From Parasedimentitalea maritima (lineage in GTDB: Bacteria; Pseudomonadota; Alphaproteobacteria; Rhodobacterales; Rhodobacteraceae), in contig NZ_VAUA01000001.1 of NCBI RefSeq assembly GCF_005771405.1, positions 682,001 to 746,000 of the forward strand: 64,000 nucleotides of DNA. Direction: 5' to 3'. Positions 17,020 through 26,176 of the stretch are shown one piece after another. The notes beneath the pieces are model-generated. The model was given only the letters and a program-made list of their open reading frames with translations, made no database searches and was not told the origin of the DNA. A program made the position numbers and the translations under genes. The stretch's first letter is position 1; the number at the start of each line of letters is the position of its first letter.

Positions 17020-17026
17020 AGAGCGC

Positions 17027-18916
17027 ATGATGGATATGCATAAGGCTCCACATCCTCAGGTAACGCTGAATGGTGTGTCTTATAATGCCACTCCGGGGGT
17101 ACGCCCCGTTCGGGTGGATGGCTGTGACACCATTGCAAAACTATTCGCGCGGCGCTGCTCTGAGCTGGGTGGCCAGACTGCACACAGGGAAAAGGACATG
17201 GGCATTTGGAAGGCCTGTTCCTGGACCGATTACTGGACACATGCCAAATGGCTTGGTCTAGGTCTGCGTGCTCTGGGATTGCAGCGCGGAGAAGTGGTGT
17301 CCATTCTGAGCGAAGACCGCAAGGAATGGCTCTATGCTGACATGGGTATTCAAGGTGTGGGTGGGATAGCTTCAGGGGTCTACACCACAGATTCCGCTGC
17401 GCAGTTGGCCTATATTTTGAACAACAGTGAAAGCCGTGTCTTATTCGTTGAAGATGACGAACAACTGGATAAGTTTCTGGAAATTCAAGATGAGGTGCCA
17501 GGGCTGGCCAGGGTGGTTATCTTTGAACGTGAGGGCTTGCATGACCTGAACCACAGCAAGTGCTTATTTATCGAAGATCTGTATGAAGTTGGTCGGGCCT
17601 TTGAAGCTGAAAATCCGGGATGTTTCAGAGATGAGATTGCCAAGTCTCAACCTGATGATACGGCTCTTTTGATCTACACGTCGGGTACCACTGGCCAGCC
17701 CAAAGGGGCGATGCTAAGCCATGAAAATATACTGTGCACCATGGAGGCGAGCGCGCGCGCGTTGACTTCCATGCGAAGCGATGAGTTGCTGTGCTTTCTG
17801 CCGTTATGCCACATTCTTGAACGAAATGTGTCGGTATATCTGCCGCTTGCCGCCTCTTGTACGGTGAACTTTGCCGAAAGTCCGGAAACGGTATTCGACA
17901 ACCTGAGTGAAGTCTCTCCTTCGACGTTTTTTGCAGTTCCTCGGGTTTGGGAGAAGATCTATTCCAAGGTGATGGTGCTGACGCAGGAGGCCACTCCGGT
18001 AGGGCGCTGGGCATTTAATCAGGCCATCAAAGCGGGTAGGGCGCGTGCTGATTATTTGATGCAAAACCTGCCTGTACCTGGAAGGGTGGCCGCACGCTAC
18101 TTGTTTTGGGATATGCTGGTTCTTCGGAATCTGCGCAGAATGTTGGGTATGGACCGGATGCGCCGCGGTGGCTCTGGGGCCGCGCCGATTTCACCCGAAT
18201 TGCTGAAATGGTACTGGTCGATTGGTGTCCGGCTCGTCGAAGGATATGGTATGACTGAGAACGCGGGATTGACAGCGGTCAATACCGTCGAGGCGAACCG
18301 TTTGGGCTCGGTTGGACAGCCAGCTCCTGGCATCACAATACGCATTGCTGACGATGGAGAGATCCAAACGCTAGGTTTGAACAATTTTCAGGGCTATTGG
18401 CACAACGCTGAAAAGACTGCCGAAACATATACCAGCGGTGATTGGCTGCGGACAGGTGATGTCGGGCAGCTGGATCAAGATGGGTATTTGACGATCACTG
18501 GTCGTATCAAGGACATCATTATCACTACTGGGGGCAAGAATATTACCCCCGCCGAGATCGAAAGCCGTTTGAAATTCAGCCACTACATATCTGATGCAGT
18601 GGTCATTGGTGATCAGCGCAAATATTTGAGCTGTCTGATTATGATTGATCAGGAAAACGTGGAAAAATTTGCTCAGGATCATAAGATACCATTCAGCGAT
18701 TTTGCATCGCTCTGTGCCGCGCAGGAAGTTGTAGCGTTGATCGAGGGTGAGGTCGAAACCGTAAACCACGAATTTGCCCGGGTGGAGCAGATTAAACAAT
18801 TCCGCCTGATCAATGTGCTGCTGACAGCTGAAGACGATGAGCTGACAGCCACCATGAAGTTGAAACGCAATCTGGTGGAGCAGAAACACAAGGCATTGAT
18901 CGATCAAATGTATTGA
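17027..18916 (+). CDS. AMP-forming acyl-CoA ligase (long-chain / FAA1-like)
   Basis: A 629-residue adenylate-forming enzyme that activates a carboxylic acid with ATP and CoA. Core motifs: the phosphate loop IYTSGTTGQPKGAM near residue 217, LVEGYGMTENAG, the adenylate-binding TGDVGQLDQDGYLTITGRIKDIIITTGGKNITPAEIE, and a C-terminal catalytic Lys in ATMKLKRN. Length and the FLPLCHILER stretch fit the FAA1 (long-chain) group. It follows livF by 7 bases within the transporter operon, so it likely activates the imported substrate on arrival. An aromatic or medium-length aliphatic acid is the best guess; the sequence does not settle which. Confidence 0.9.
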   Translation: MMDMHKAPHPQVTLNGVSYNATPGVRPVRVDGCDTIAKLFARRCSELGGQTAHREKDMGIWKACSWTDYWTHAKWLGLGLRALGLQRGEVVSILSEDRKEWLYADMGIQGVGGIASGVYTTDSAAQLAYILNNSESRVLFVEDDEQLDKFLEIQDEVPGLARVVIFEREGLHDLNHSKCLFIEDLYEVGRAFEAENPGCFRDEIAKSQPDDTALLIYTSGTTGQPKGAMLSHENILCTMEASARALTSMRSDELLCFLPLCHILERNVSVYLPLAASCTVNFAESPETVFDNLSEVSPSTFFAVPRVWEKIYSKVMVLTQEATPVGRWAFNQAIKAGRARADYLMQNLPVPGRVAARYLFWDMLVLRNLRRMLGMDRMRRGGSGAAPISPELLKWYWSIGVRLVEGYGMTENAGLTAVNTVEANRLGSVGQPAPGITIRIADDGEIQTLGLNNFQGYWHNAEKTAETYTSGDWLRTGDVGQLDQDGYLTITGRIKDIIITTGGKNITPAEIESRLKFSHYISDAVVIGDQRKYLSCLIMIDQENVEKFAQDHKIPFSDFASLCAAQEVVALIEGEVETVNHEFARVEQIKQFRLINVLLTAEDDELTATMKLKRNLVEQKHKALIDQMY

Positions 18917-18917
18917 G

Positions 18918-18934
18918 GTGCGGTTTCCCCGCAC
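18918..18934 (+). other. Short hairpin between CoA ligase and binding-protein genes
   Basis: GTGCGG-TTTCC-CCGCAC just after the ligase stop, with no T tract. It may partly separate expression of the ligase from the binding protein that follows. Confidence 0.4.
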
Positions 18935-18962
18935 GAGGACGATATCATAGGGAGAACTTTGA

Positions 18963-20123
18963 ATGACTAAAGTGACATCCGTACTGACGGTAGCGGCACT
19001 GGCCGTTGGAGTTGGGTTTTCCGCTTATGCAGATACTCAAGGGGTCAGCGACACCGAGGTGGTTATTGGCTCGGTCAACGATCTGAGTGGCATTTTTGCA
19101 GCCGTCGGCGTTCCGGCTGTGAACGGTGCCAATCTGCGTTTTGATGAAATCAATGCGGCCGGTGGTGTGCATGGCCGTCAGATCCGTTTTGTGGTCGAGG
19201 ACAACGGCTATCAGATCCCACGCGCGATGCAGGGCTATAACAAACTACTGAACCGCGACAAGGTGTTTGCCATGTTGCTGTCGCTGGGCACGCCGATGAA
19301 CACGGCAGGGTTCAAATTGCTGGACCCCAAGGGCATCCCAAACATCAGCCCATTGTCTGCCTCTGTACAGATGCTGCAGGAACCGGCAAACAACAAGTTC
19401 ACCGGGTTTTCCAGCTATTGGGATCAGGTGCAGGCAGGGGTTCGCTATCTGGCAGGTGAGTACGACTCTAAAGAGGTCTGTTCGATGTATATCCCATCAG
19501 ATTTCGGCAAAGAGATTTCGGATAGCACCAAGGCTATTACAAGTTCACTAGGGCTGAGTTTTGCTGCCGAGACGACGCATAAGCCGGATGAGCTGGACTT
19601 TGTTGGCTCACTCACCAAGTTGAAGTCTGCGGGCTGCGATATCGTGACCATGGCACTGGGTGTGCGTCAGGGGATCACCGTGGTTGGCACTGCTAAGAAA
19701 CTCGGCTGGACGGACGTTAAATTCCTCAATACCTCAGCTGGTTTTCTCGGCGTGGTGGCAGCCGTTCCCGGTGGCGTGACAGAGGGGCTCTATGCTTCGG
19801 CAGGATGGGTTGATCTGACAGCGCGCGCCGATGACGAGGTCCCTGCCAAGTTCATGGCCGACTACAATGCCAAATTTGACAAACCGGCGAGTGGATTTTC
19901 CATGCTGGGATACACTGCCGCTGATACTCTGGTCCGCGCGCTTGAAGCCGCAGGCCCGGACCTGACCCAAGAGGCATTTCTGGCGGGCATGGAAAGTCTA
20001 AGCTATTTTGATGCGCTGACCGATACCGACATCACTTATTCGGCGGACGATCACCGTGGCACTGATGATATCGTGATTTCAGTGGTCGAAAATGGCATGT
20101 GGAGAGAACTGAGCCGTCAGTAA
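18963..20123 (+). CDS. LivK-like periplasmic substrate-binding protein
   Basis: A 386-residue exported binding protein of the HAAT class (type I periplasmic fold). Signal peptide MTKVTSVLTVAALAVGVGFSAYA, then the typical mature start VVIGSVNDLSGIFAAVGVPAVNGANLRFDEINAAGGVHGRQI. It delivers the substrate to LivHMGF. Members of this subgroup travel with acyl-CoA ligases and often bind aromatic acids or fatty acids rather than leucine. Last gene before a strong terminator. Confidence 0.9.
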   Translation: MTKVTSVLTVAALAVGVGFSAYADTQGVSDTEVVIGSVNDLSGIFAAVGVPAVNGANLRFDEINAAGGVHGRQIRFVVEDNGYQIPRAMQGYNKLLNRDKVFAMLLSLGTPMNTAGFKLLDPKGIPNISPLSASVQMLQEPANNKFTGFSSYWDQVQAGVRYLAGEYDSKEVCSMYIPSDFGKEISDSTKAITSSLGLSFAAETTHKPDELDFVGSLTKLKSAGCDIVTMALGVRQGITVVGTAKKLGWTDVKFLNTSAGFLGVVAAVPGGVTEGLYASAGWVDLTARADDEVPAKFMADYNAKFDKPASGFSMLGYTAADTLVRALEAAGPDLTQEAFLAGMESLSYFDALTDTDITYSADDHRGTDDIVISVVENGMWRELSRQ

Positions 20124-20145
20124 CCGAGAGTACTGATTGGTTGAT

Positions 20146-20173
20146 GGTCGGGCTCAGTGCCCGGCCATTTTTT
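20146..20173 (+). terminator. Rho-independent terminator of the liv-like operon
   Basis: GGTCGGGC-TCAGT-GCCCGGCC (8-bp stem with one G-U) followed at once by ATTTTTT. It begins 22 bases after the binding-protein stop. Confidence 0.88.
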
Positions 20174-20246
20174 GTTGGCCTTACTGTCTTATTCATGTAT
20201 CTGAATGTGAGTTTACATCGGCTAATTGAATACGAAGGGCAGAGGT

Positions 20247-21164
20247 ATGACAGTCACACGGCGCAGATTATTGCAGGGAATGGGGGCCGGTCTGGCCCTT
20301 GCGGGATCGCGAAGCTGGGCCAGTACCGAGCTGAACTTTGGGCCAAAGCGTCTGCAGACCCTGTCGGACGGGCATCTGTCGCTGCCGGGCGAGTTTATTT
20401 TTGGACCGATGGATAAGCCTGATCTGACCTCTGTTTTGGCTGATTTTGGCATGACATCCAGCGATCAGCTGACCCCTGACATCAACGTAACGCTGATGCA
20501 GGATGGCGACAACCTGGTGTTGTTCGATGTCGGCTCCGGGCCTGATTTTCAGTCAGGAGCTGGTCAACTGGTTGAGGCCCTAGAGGCCGCCGGAGTGGCC
20601 CCCGAAGATGTGACCCATGTGCTGTTCACACATTGCCACCCTGATCACCTCTGGGGGGTGTTGGACGATTTTGATGACCCTCTGTTTTCTGAGGCTCAGC
20701 ATTTGATGGGGCAAGGGGAGTGGGACTATTGGTTCGATCCGGAAACGGTTCACACCATTGCTTCCAACCGCACTAGTCAGGCTGTTGGAGCCCGGCGTAG
20801 AATGGAAATTATAAAAGAGCAGATAACCCTATTTGGCGACGGTGAGGAAATTTTGCCAGGTGTCGCTGCTCGTGCCAGCTTTGGTCATTCACCTGGGCAT
20901 ATGTCGTTTGAGGTCCGCGATGGCAACAACAGCGTCATGATACTGGGGGATGCGGTAAACAATCACCATATTAGTTTTGCCCGACCGGGGTGGGAAACTG
21001 GCGCTGATCAGGATTCTGAAACTGCTGCTAAAACCCGAATGGCGCTCCTAGATCAGATCAGCCATGAGAAAATGACACTGATTGGGTACCACTTGCCCGA
21101 GGGTGGTATTGGGTACGCCGAGAACTCAGGCGAAGGATATCGTTTTGTACCCGCTAGCGGGTAG
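20247..21164 (+). CDS. Tat-exported metallo-beta-lactamase-fold hydrolase
   Basis: A 305-residue MBL-fold protein. The N-terminus TRRRLLQGMGAGLALAGSRSWA is a twin-arginine signal, so it is exported folded, probably with metals loaded. The zinc motif H129-x-H131-x-D133-H134 (FTHCHPDHLWG) is intact. Later ligands are the His in GHSPGHMSF, Asp in ILGDAVNN and His in IGYHLPEGG. The ATG at 20247 follows AGAGG. Substrate unknown: such periplasmic MBL proteins include lactonases and arylsulfatase-like enzymes. Despite the terminator between them, its position after the transporter operon suggests it may prepare a substrate for that transporter (weak inference). Confidence 0.85.
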   Translation: MTVTRRRLLQGMGAGLALAGSRSWASTELNFGPKRLQTLSDGHLSLPGEFIFGPMDKPDLTSVLADFGMTSSDQLTPDINVTLMQDGDNLVLFDVGSGPDFQSGAGQLVEALEAAGVAPEDVTHVLFTHCHPDHLWGVLDDFDDPLFSEAQHLMGQGEWDYWFDPETVHTIASNRTSQAVGARRRMEIIKEQITLFGDGEEILPGVAARASFGHSPGHMSFEVRDGNNSVMILGDAVNNHHISFARPGWETGADQDSETAAKTRMALLDQISHEKMTLIGYHLPEGGIGYAENSGEGYRFVPASG

Positions 21165-21303
21165 ACCTGCGTATCTGCTAAGTGCAAGCGGCGGTAATCG
21201 TACTTCTTCAGCAGAGCCATTCTTGGTCGCCAAGTTTCGCTAACTGCCAAGAGAAGTCGCTAACTTGGTGACATTCCATTGAGCTGAAATTTCCTAAGGT
21301 TGA

Positions 21304-21335
21304 ACACTTAATACACCTATTGGTGTATTAAGTGT
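21304..21335. promoter_or_regulatory. Long perfect palindrome upstream of the SARP/TPR regulator
   Basis: ACACTTAATACACC-TATT-GGTGTATTAAGTGT, 14-bp arms with a 4-base centre, ending 88 bases before the regulator's start codon. No T tract follows on either side, so an operator is more likely than a terminator. A related half-site, ATCGGTGTGTTTATT, follows at about 21344. Confidence 0.6.
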
Positions 21336-21423
21336 GTTGATCTATCGGTGTGTTTATTATCTACTGGTCGATAACACGACTTTTTACTGTTTTTTTGTCC
21401 CGTTGTTTTGGGGAGTAGTTAGT

Positions 21424-23088
21424 ATGAATAAAGTGTTAAAAATAAGCCATTTTGGTGCGTTTGGTGTTTTTCCTTCCAGTGGCGGAGAGATCCCGTTAGG
21501 GGCTAAACATCAGGCGCTGATGGCATTATTGTCCAAGGCGGATGGCGGAGTGCGTACCCGGGCATTTCTAGAGCATACGCTGTGGAGCTTGGCGCAGCCA
21601 GAACAGGCCAAAGCCAGCCTGCGAACCGCACTAAGTACTTTGCGGCGCCATCTGGGCCCTGAAGTTTCCAAGCTTATTTCTGCCAACCGAGAGCGGGTCG
21701 TTTTGGATCTGGATAAGGTGGACTTGATCGGCAGCTCTGAGAACGGCAGCTTTATGGATGGCTTCGAGCTCCCCCACGAAGCGCTTTTTTCTGACTGGTT
21801 GCTGCAGGTTCGTGATGAACCCAGCTATTCATCGCCACGTCGTCGGGCTGAGCTGGGGGAGGGCCGGGAATATAGCCGCGCAGTTCTGGATGAGCTATTG
21901 CCCAGAATTGCTGTGTTGCCGTTTGTGTACCGGGCTCCCAGTCGTGGAACTACACCTTTGGGGTCAATGCTTTCTGAAGAGCTGGTACGACATTTATCAC
22001 GTAGTCAGGCATTCTCAGTAACGTCCTATCTGGCGTCTCGCCAATTTGATCCTCAGACGGTAACCCCAACAGAGGTCGCCTCGGTCACTGGGGTGACCTA
22101 CCTTGTGTCGGGGATGGTGCATGTCAGAGGGCGTGAATTCCGGCTCAAAGTTGATCTCCAGGATGCCTGCCGTGAACGGGTTTTGTGGTCGCGTGAATAC
22201 GATGGGTCACTAGAAGATTTGATGGCAGGGGAATGTAAGGCCCTGCAGGATGTGTCACAACAGATCGGGCAGACAGCGGTAGGTGAGGCTGTTCGCCTTG
22301 TACAGTTCAAGCCATTGGCCAATTTGGAAAGCCATACGTTATTGATGGCGGCTATCTCTTTGATCCAAGATATGCGGCCAAACCAGTTTAATGCTGCCCA
22401 GGATTTGCTTGGTGTGTTGTTGCAGCGTGAACCCGGTCATCCATTGGCGCTGACCTGGATGGGATTTTGGCATGTGATGCGGGTGCAAAAAGGGTTGTCG
22501 CATGATCGGCAACTCGACACACAATTGGCCACGCATCTGGCTGCAAGTGCTTTGAAAGTGGATCCCGCGTTTTCGTTAGCGCATACACTCAAGGGAATGA
22601 TCTCCAGCCACCTTCTGTTCCGCTTTGACTTGGCTCAGACCTCGTATGATCTGGCTCTGAAAGACAATCCAAACGAGGCACTGGCGCTTTTGTTGATGGG
22701 GGATATGCGGGCCTTTCAGAATGCGCCGGACGAAGCGGTTAGGTTCACAGACGCAGCGCGACGCCTGTCACCGTTGGGACCACAGCGGTACTACTTTGAT
22801 TCTGTGTCGGCCACTGTGCAACTTTCTGCTGGACATTATGCGCGGGCACTGGCCTTGGCCAATCGTTCATTGCAGGCAAATAGGTTGTTCCCGTCGACAT
22901 TGCGAACCAAAGCAATTGCTCTGGAGTTGTCTGGTCGCGGCGAGGAGGCCCGGAATGTGGTTCGCGAACTGATGGAGGTGTCTCCTGATTTCACACTCAG
23001 CCGCTATCGTTGTGAAGTTCCTGCGACGGCTGTTTCCTCAGGCCGCGAGTGGACACGTGCCCTTCGTGCCGCAGGGGTGCCAGAGTAA
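21424..23088 (+). CDS. SARP/HilA-like winged-helix regulator with TPR-like C-terminus
   Basis: A 554-residue protein. Residues about 1-90 form an OmpR-type winged helix of the SARP/BTAD kind (LGAKHQALMALLSKADGGVRTRAFLEHTLWS, then ASLRTALSTLRRHLG). Residues about 155-290 are a TolB/FlgO-like domain (IAVLPFVYRA, GSMLSEELVRHLSRSQAFSVTSYLASRQF, VTYLVSGMVHVRGREFRLKVDLQDA). The rest is helical repeats of TPR type (ALTWMGFWHVM, NEALALLLMGDMRAF, ALALANRSL). Such proteins are common in roseobacters and rhizobia and probably are transcription factors, though targets are unknown. ATG 21424 has GGGGAG upstream. Monocistronic, with a long palindrome in its promoter. Confidence 0.8.
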   Translation: MNKVLKISHFGAFGVFPSSGGEIPLGAKHQALMALLSKADGGVRTRAFLEHTLWSLAQPEQAKASLRTALSTLRRHLGPEVSKLISANRERVVLDLDKVDLIGSSENGSFMDGFELPHEALFSDWLLQVRDEPSYSSPRRRAELGEGREYSRAVLDELLPRIAVLPFVYRAPSRGTTPLGSMLSEELVRHLSRSQAFSVTSYLASRQFDPQTVTPTEVASVTGVTYLVSGMVHVRGREFRLKVDLQDACRERVLWSREYDGSLEDLMAGECKALQDVSQQIGQTAVGEAVRLVQFKPLANLESHTLLMAAISLIQDMRPNQFNAAQDLLGVLLQREPGHPLALTWMGFWHVMRVQKGLSHDRQLDTQLATHLAASALKVDPAFSLAHTLKGMISSHLLFRFDLAQTSYDLALKDNPNEALALLLMGDMRAFQNAPDEAVRFTDAARRLSPLGPQRYYFDSVSATVQLSAGHYARALALANRSLQANRLFPSTLRTKAIALELSGRGEEARNVVRELMEVSPDFTLSRYRCEVPATAVSSGREWTRALRAAGVPE

Positions 23089-23392
23089 ATTGCTCTGCAA
23101 AACAGCTGTGACCGGTCAGCTTCAATTGTCTTGCTCTAGTCGAGCGCTTATCCTGGGGCCTCTAGCCGGTTGTTAGCTGTTCTTCGCAGCACCGATGATG
23201 AATTTGTGCGTTCGGAATAATGCTGGCCAGCAGGGGACATTGTTGTCTTCACTGACAATAGGTTGATACGCGTTAAACCCATTGAGATAGTGGTGCAAAG
23301 TGATGGCGCACAGCGTAGCAAAAAAAGAACCGTCTTTTTCTTCAAACCCCCTTGCGCGCCCGCGCAAGTAACATTAGACAGCCGCTCACTGA
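23089..23392. other. Gap before tRNA-Gln
   Basis: About 300 bp with no gene. A perfect 8-2-8 inverted repeat, CTTGCGCG-CC-CGCGCAAG (23351-23368), lies 24 bases before the tRNA and may belong to its promoter region. Confidence 0.5.
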
Positions 23393-23467
23393 TGGGGTGT
23401 GGCCAAGTGGTAAGGCAACAGTTTTTGGTACTGAAGATCGTAGGTTCGAATCCTACCACCCCAGCCA
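23393..23467 (+). tRNA. tRNA-Gln (anticodon UUG), CCA encoded
   Basis: A complete cloverleaf. The acceptor stem TGGGGTG pairs with CACCCCA, the D-loop GCCAAGTGGTAAGGC and T-arm GTAGGTTCGAATCCTAC are canonical, and the anticodon loop TTTTGGT reads TTG at 23425-23427. Discriminator G and CCA follow. The anticodon stem has an A-A mismatch at its outer pair. It sits directly before a tyrosine recombinase gene, the usual arrangement for island integration at a tRNA 3' end. Confidence 0.95.
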
Positions 23468-23473
23468 AAAAAC

Positions 23474-23497
23474 CGACGCGCTTAGCGTCGATTTTTT
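23474..23497 (+). terminator. Rho-independent terminator of tRNA-Gln
   Basis: CGACGC-GCTTA-GCGTCG followed by ATTTTTT, starting 7 bases after the CCA end. Runs of A before and T after the stem extend it. Confidence 0.88.
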
Positions 23498-23615
23498 CCT
23501 TTATCTTCATATAAACAATAGCTTACGATGTTTGAACTTAGAGCGTAGAACTTTGCTATAGACGATCCCGCAACAAATCCCGCAACATTTGTGATTTTCT
23601 ACCGGGATTTTTGCC

Positions 23616-24941
23616 ATGGGAATTGCGCGAGATCGAGGGCGCTATTATTGGGTAAAGCGCGTGCCAAAGAGATTCGCGGGACTGGTCCTTGGACGTGATG
23701 GCGAAACAGTGAAGCAGGTCCGTCAGGCCCTGAATACTGCTGATCGGGCGGAGGCGCTGCTCAAGGCTGCTCAGATCGAATTGGAGCGTCTTGCGGAGTG
23801 GGAAGCCCTGGCCGCCGGGGGTAGTGATAGCGCCAAATTGCACTTTGATGCCGTGCTGAAGCTCGCACAGGCCCGTGGATACGCTTATCGCAGTGTTTCT
23901 GACATGACAGAGCAAGATCCGCATGAGTTGGCGTCACGTATCCTTGATGTAACAAATGGCGGTGGCAGCCTTGCCTCCGCTCGTGCACTGGTTGGCACTG
24001 TGCCTGAGGTGTTCCCCACATTGGTGGAGATGCGTGATGAATATTTTGAGCTGACCACCACCCGCCACCTCGAGAAATCAGAGCGGCAGTATCATCGTTG
24101 GAAACTTCCAAGGAGGCGGGCGATCAAAAACTTTATCGAGGTTGTGTCTGAGCGCGATGGGCTAGGGAGGCCGATTCTGCTGCCGCTCGATCGAATAACT
24201 CCTGATCATGCGTTAGCCTTTCGAAACTGGTGGGCGGGTCGCGTGGCAAAAGAAGGTATGGACCTTGAAACGCCAAACAAGGATTTTGGGCACCTTGCAG
24301 AGATGTTCAACACCTGGACTAAATTAAAGAAACGGCCCCTCACAAATCCGTTTTCTGGGCTGAGGTTCGACAACAAACGAAACAAGAATAAAACCAAGCA
24401 TCCGCCGTTTTCGCTCACTTAGGTGAAATCCCAATTGTTGGCCCCGGATGCCTTAGCGGGCATGAATGACGAAGAGCGCGATGTTTTCCTGATGATGGTC
24501 AATACTGACGTGCGCCCCAGTGAAATTACCGACGCTCCGGCCTCTGATTTTGTGCTGGATGCCAATATCCCCTACTTGCGCATAGCGCCCCATGGACGAG
24601 AGTTGAAGGTTGTCCATACTGAGCGTGATATCCCGCTGCTGGGGGGGTCTCTTGAGGCGGCTAGGCGCATAGTCGCACAGGGTGGCATAAAGCGATATGG
24701 ACAGAACGCTGGGGCGTGGTCGGCTGCTGCAAACAAGTTTCTTCGCACCAATGGATTGAAGGAGACGCCCAAGCATGTTGCCTATTCCCTGCGGTACTAT
24801 GTTGAGGATGCGCTGCTAGCTGCAGGCGTGGATGCCCGTATTAGGGCCGATATCCTTGGGCACGAGTATAAGCGCCCTAGCTATGGTAGTGGTGGCGCTC
24901 TGTTGGGGCGCAGGGATGCGCTGTCGCTCATCGCGCTGTGA
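23616..24941 (+). pseudogene. Tyrosine recombinase (phage/island integrase) interrupted by an amber codon
   Basis: One continuous frame of 442 codons broken only by TAG at 24420-24422. The first part (268 residues) holds the N-terminal domain (GRYYWVKRVPKRFAGL) and the SAM-like core-binding domain. The second part, restarting at GTG 24423, holds the catalytic domain: Arg box TDVRPSEI, LGHEYKRPS and the likely nucleophile Tyr in PSYGSGG. The usual box-II His of HxxR is Tyr here (AYSLRYY). The gene lies 150 bases after tRNA-Gln and would have integrated the island into the tRNA end. The stop codon and the lost His suggest it is dead. Read-through or split expression is possible but unlikely. 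Confidence 0.85.
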
Positions 24942-25113
24942 TGCCAGCAGCTCGGGCAACTTCCAAGGCGCGCGCCATTGCTGATTTTTGTGACCGGGCC
25001 TCTTCGACTTTCTGCTCCATACAGATGAACGCGGGTAAGAACTCGTCGCCATATTTGGCAACCAGTTCTGCAGCCCCAGCGAGCGCCTTGGTATAGAGTT
25101 CTAAGTCAGACAT
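24928..25113 (-). CDS. Small conserved-looking protein beside the integrase
   Basis: A 61-residue predicted protein (MSDLELYTKALAGAAELVA..) starting at ATG 25113 behind a strong AGGAAGGA site. It is mostly helical with an amphipathic charged C-terminal half (QKVEEARSQKSAMARALEVARAAG). It overlaps the integrase 3' end by 14 bases, tail to tail. Small genes in this position in islands are often excisionase or cargo-control genes, but I see no helix-turn-helix and make no functional claim. Confidence 0.6.
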   Translation of the reverse strand: MSDLELYTKALAGAAELVAKYGDEFLPAFICMEQKVEEARSQKSAMARALEVARAAGITAR

Positions 25114-25309
25114 CGGTCCTTCCTGGTCTCCGGGGTTAGGTGGATAGATGTGGGTTGATTGCGCGAGTGTGGATCTTGACCGACTTGATTTCGGTGACGA
25201 ACTCCACATGTGCGTCCTCAGAGTTTTGGGGGCCAAGGGCATCCTGATTTAGGCGAGTAACGGCATTTCTACAGGCCCTGCTGATTTGAAATCCAACAAA
25301 GGAGAGTTT

Positions 25310-25327
25310 TAGAGACTAAGGTCTCTA
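25310..25327. repeat. Small inverted repeat before the island's first cargo gene
   Basis: TAGAGAC-TAAG-GTCTCTA, a 7-4-7 inverted repeat 46 bases upstream of the pyruvyltransferase-like gene. It could be an operator or an early terminator. Apart from this, 25114-25372 shows no gene. Confidence 0.45.
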
Positions 25328-25372
25328 GCGTTGTACTGCCATCGTTGATAACAAAGCTAAAGAACTGATGGA

Positions 25373-26176
25373 ATGAGCGAGCAGGAGGGATCTCCTCCGG
25401 CGAAAATGTGCGACATGCAGAATTATTTTCACTTTGATGCTAACAATATTGGCGACCAGGCTAGCGGGCCGTCTAACTATTTCTTTAGAAGCCTTTGTGA
25501 GAAACATAACTTCAAGTCGCCACCCCCCTTGGATGTCATGGTATTGTTCGGGGGCGGGTCCATTTTTCAGCAAATGGAACAAACTATTGCTGCCAACCAA
25601 GGCGACTTACATGAAAAATCTCTTGTGGCGTGGGGAGTTGGTCTGCCCCCTAAAGGAAGAAGGGACGTAGCGGTTCATAGTTTGGTCTCTAACTTTGACT
25701 TAGTCGGTACACGAAACTTCGATTGGTCTGACGAATACGACTTCGTGCCATGCGCGAGTTGCATGTCGCCACAGTTTGACACACTTCCAGAAGTAACACA
25801 CGAAGTGGTAGTGTTTAAACATCATCGTAAAACACCAACGCTTCAACTTCCCGATGACATTCCTCAAATGACGAACCGGCTACGGCCTCTAAAGGAAGTA
25901 ATTGATTTTTTGGCGAGTGGAGAAACTGTTGTAACTAGCTCGTATCATGGCGTTTATTGGGCTCAATTGTTAGGGAAAAAGGTGGTTTGCGTGCCTTTCA
26001 ATAACAAGTTCTATTCATTCGAATACCCCCCACTTTATTCGTCTGTGGATAACTGTATAAATGACGTTCGCTCAGCAACACAGTATGAGAGTACGTTGAC
26101 GAGGTATAGAAAATTAAATGTGGCATATTGGGAGAAGGTTGTAACCAACTGGAAAGCCAAGGGTCTACTGTCATGA
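25373..26176 (+). CDS. Polysaccharide pyruvyl transferase-like protein
   Basis: A 267-residue protein resembling the pyruvyl transferase family (PF04230). Visible hallmarks are HFDANNIGDQASGPSNYF near the start, VLFGGGSIF, AWGVGLPPKG, and SYHGVYWAQLLGKKVV. Family members add ketal-linked pyruvate to exopolysaccharide or lipopolysaccharide sugars using phosphoenolpyruvate. The length is a little short, so it could be a related GT-B-like enzyme. Base composition is AT-rich and codon use unlike the flanks. The end overlaps the next gene (ATGA). The start may be ATG 25373 or ATG 25406. Confidence 0.8.
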   Translation: MSEQEGSPPAKMCDMQNYFHFDANNIGDQASGPSNYFFRSLCEKHNFKSPPPLDVMVLFGGGSIFQQMEQTIAANQGDLHEKSLVAWGVGLPPKGRRDVAVHSLVSNFDLVGTRNFDWSDEYDFVPCASCMSPQFDTLPEVTHEVVVFKHHRKTPTLQLPDDIPQMTNRLRPLKEVIDFLASGETVVTSSYHGVYWAQLLGKKVVCVPFNNKFYSFEYPPLYSSVDNCINDVRSATQYESTLTRYRKLNVAYWEKVVTNWKAKGLLS

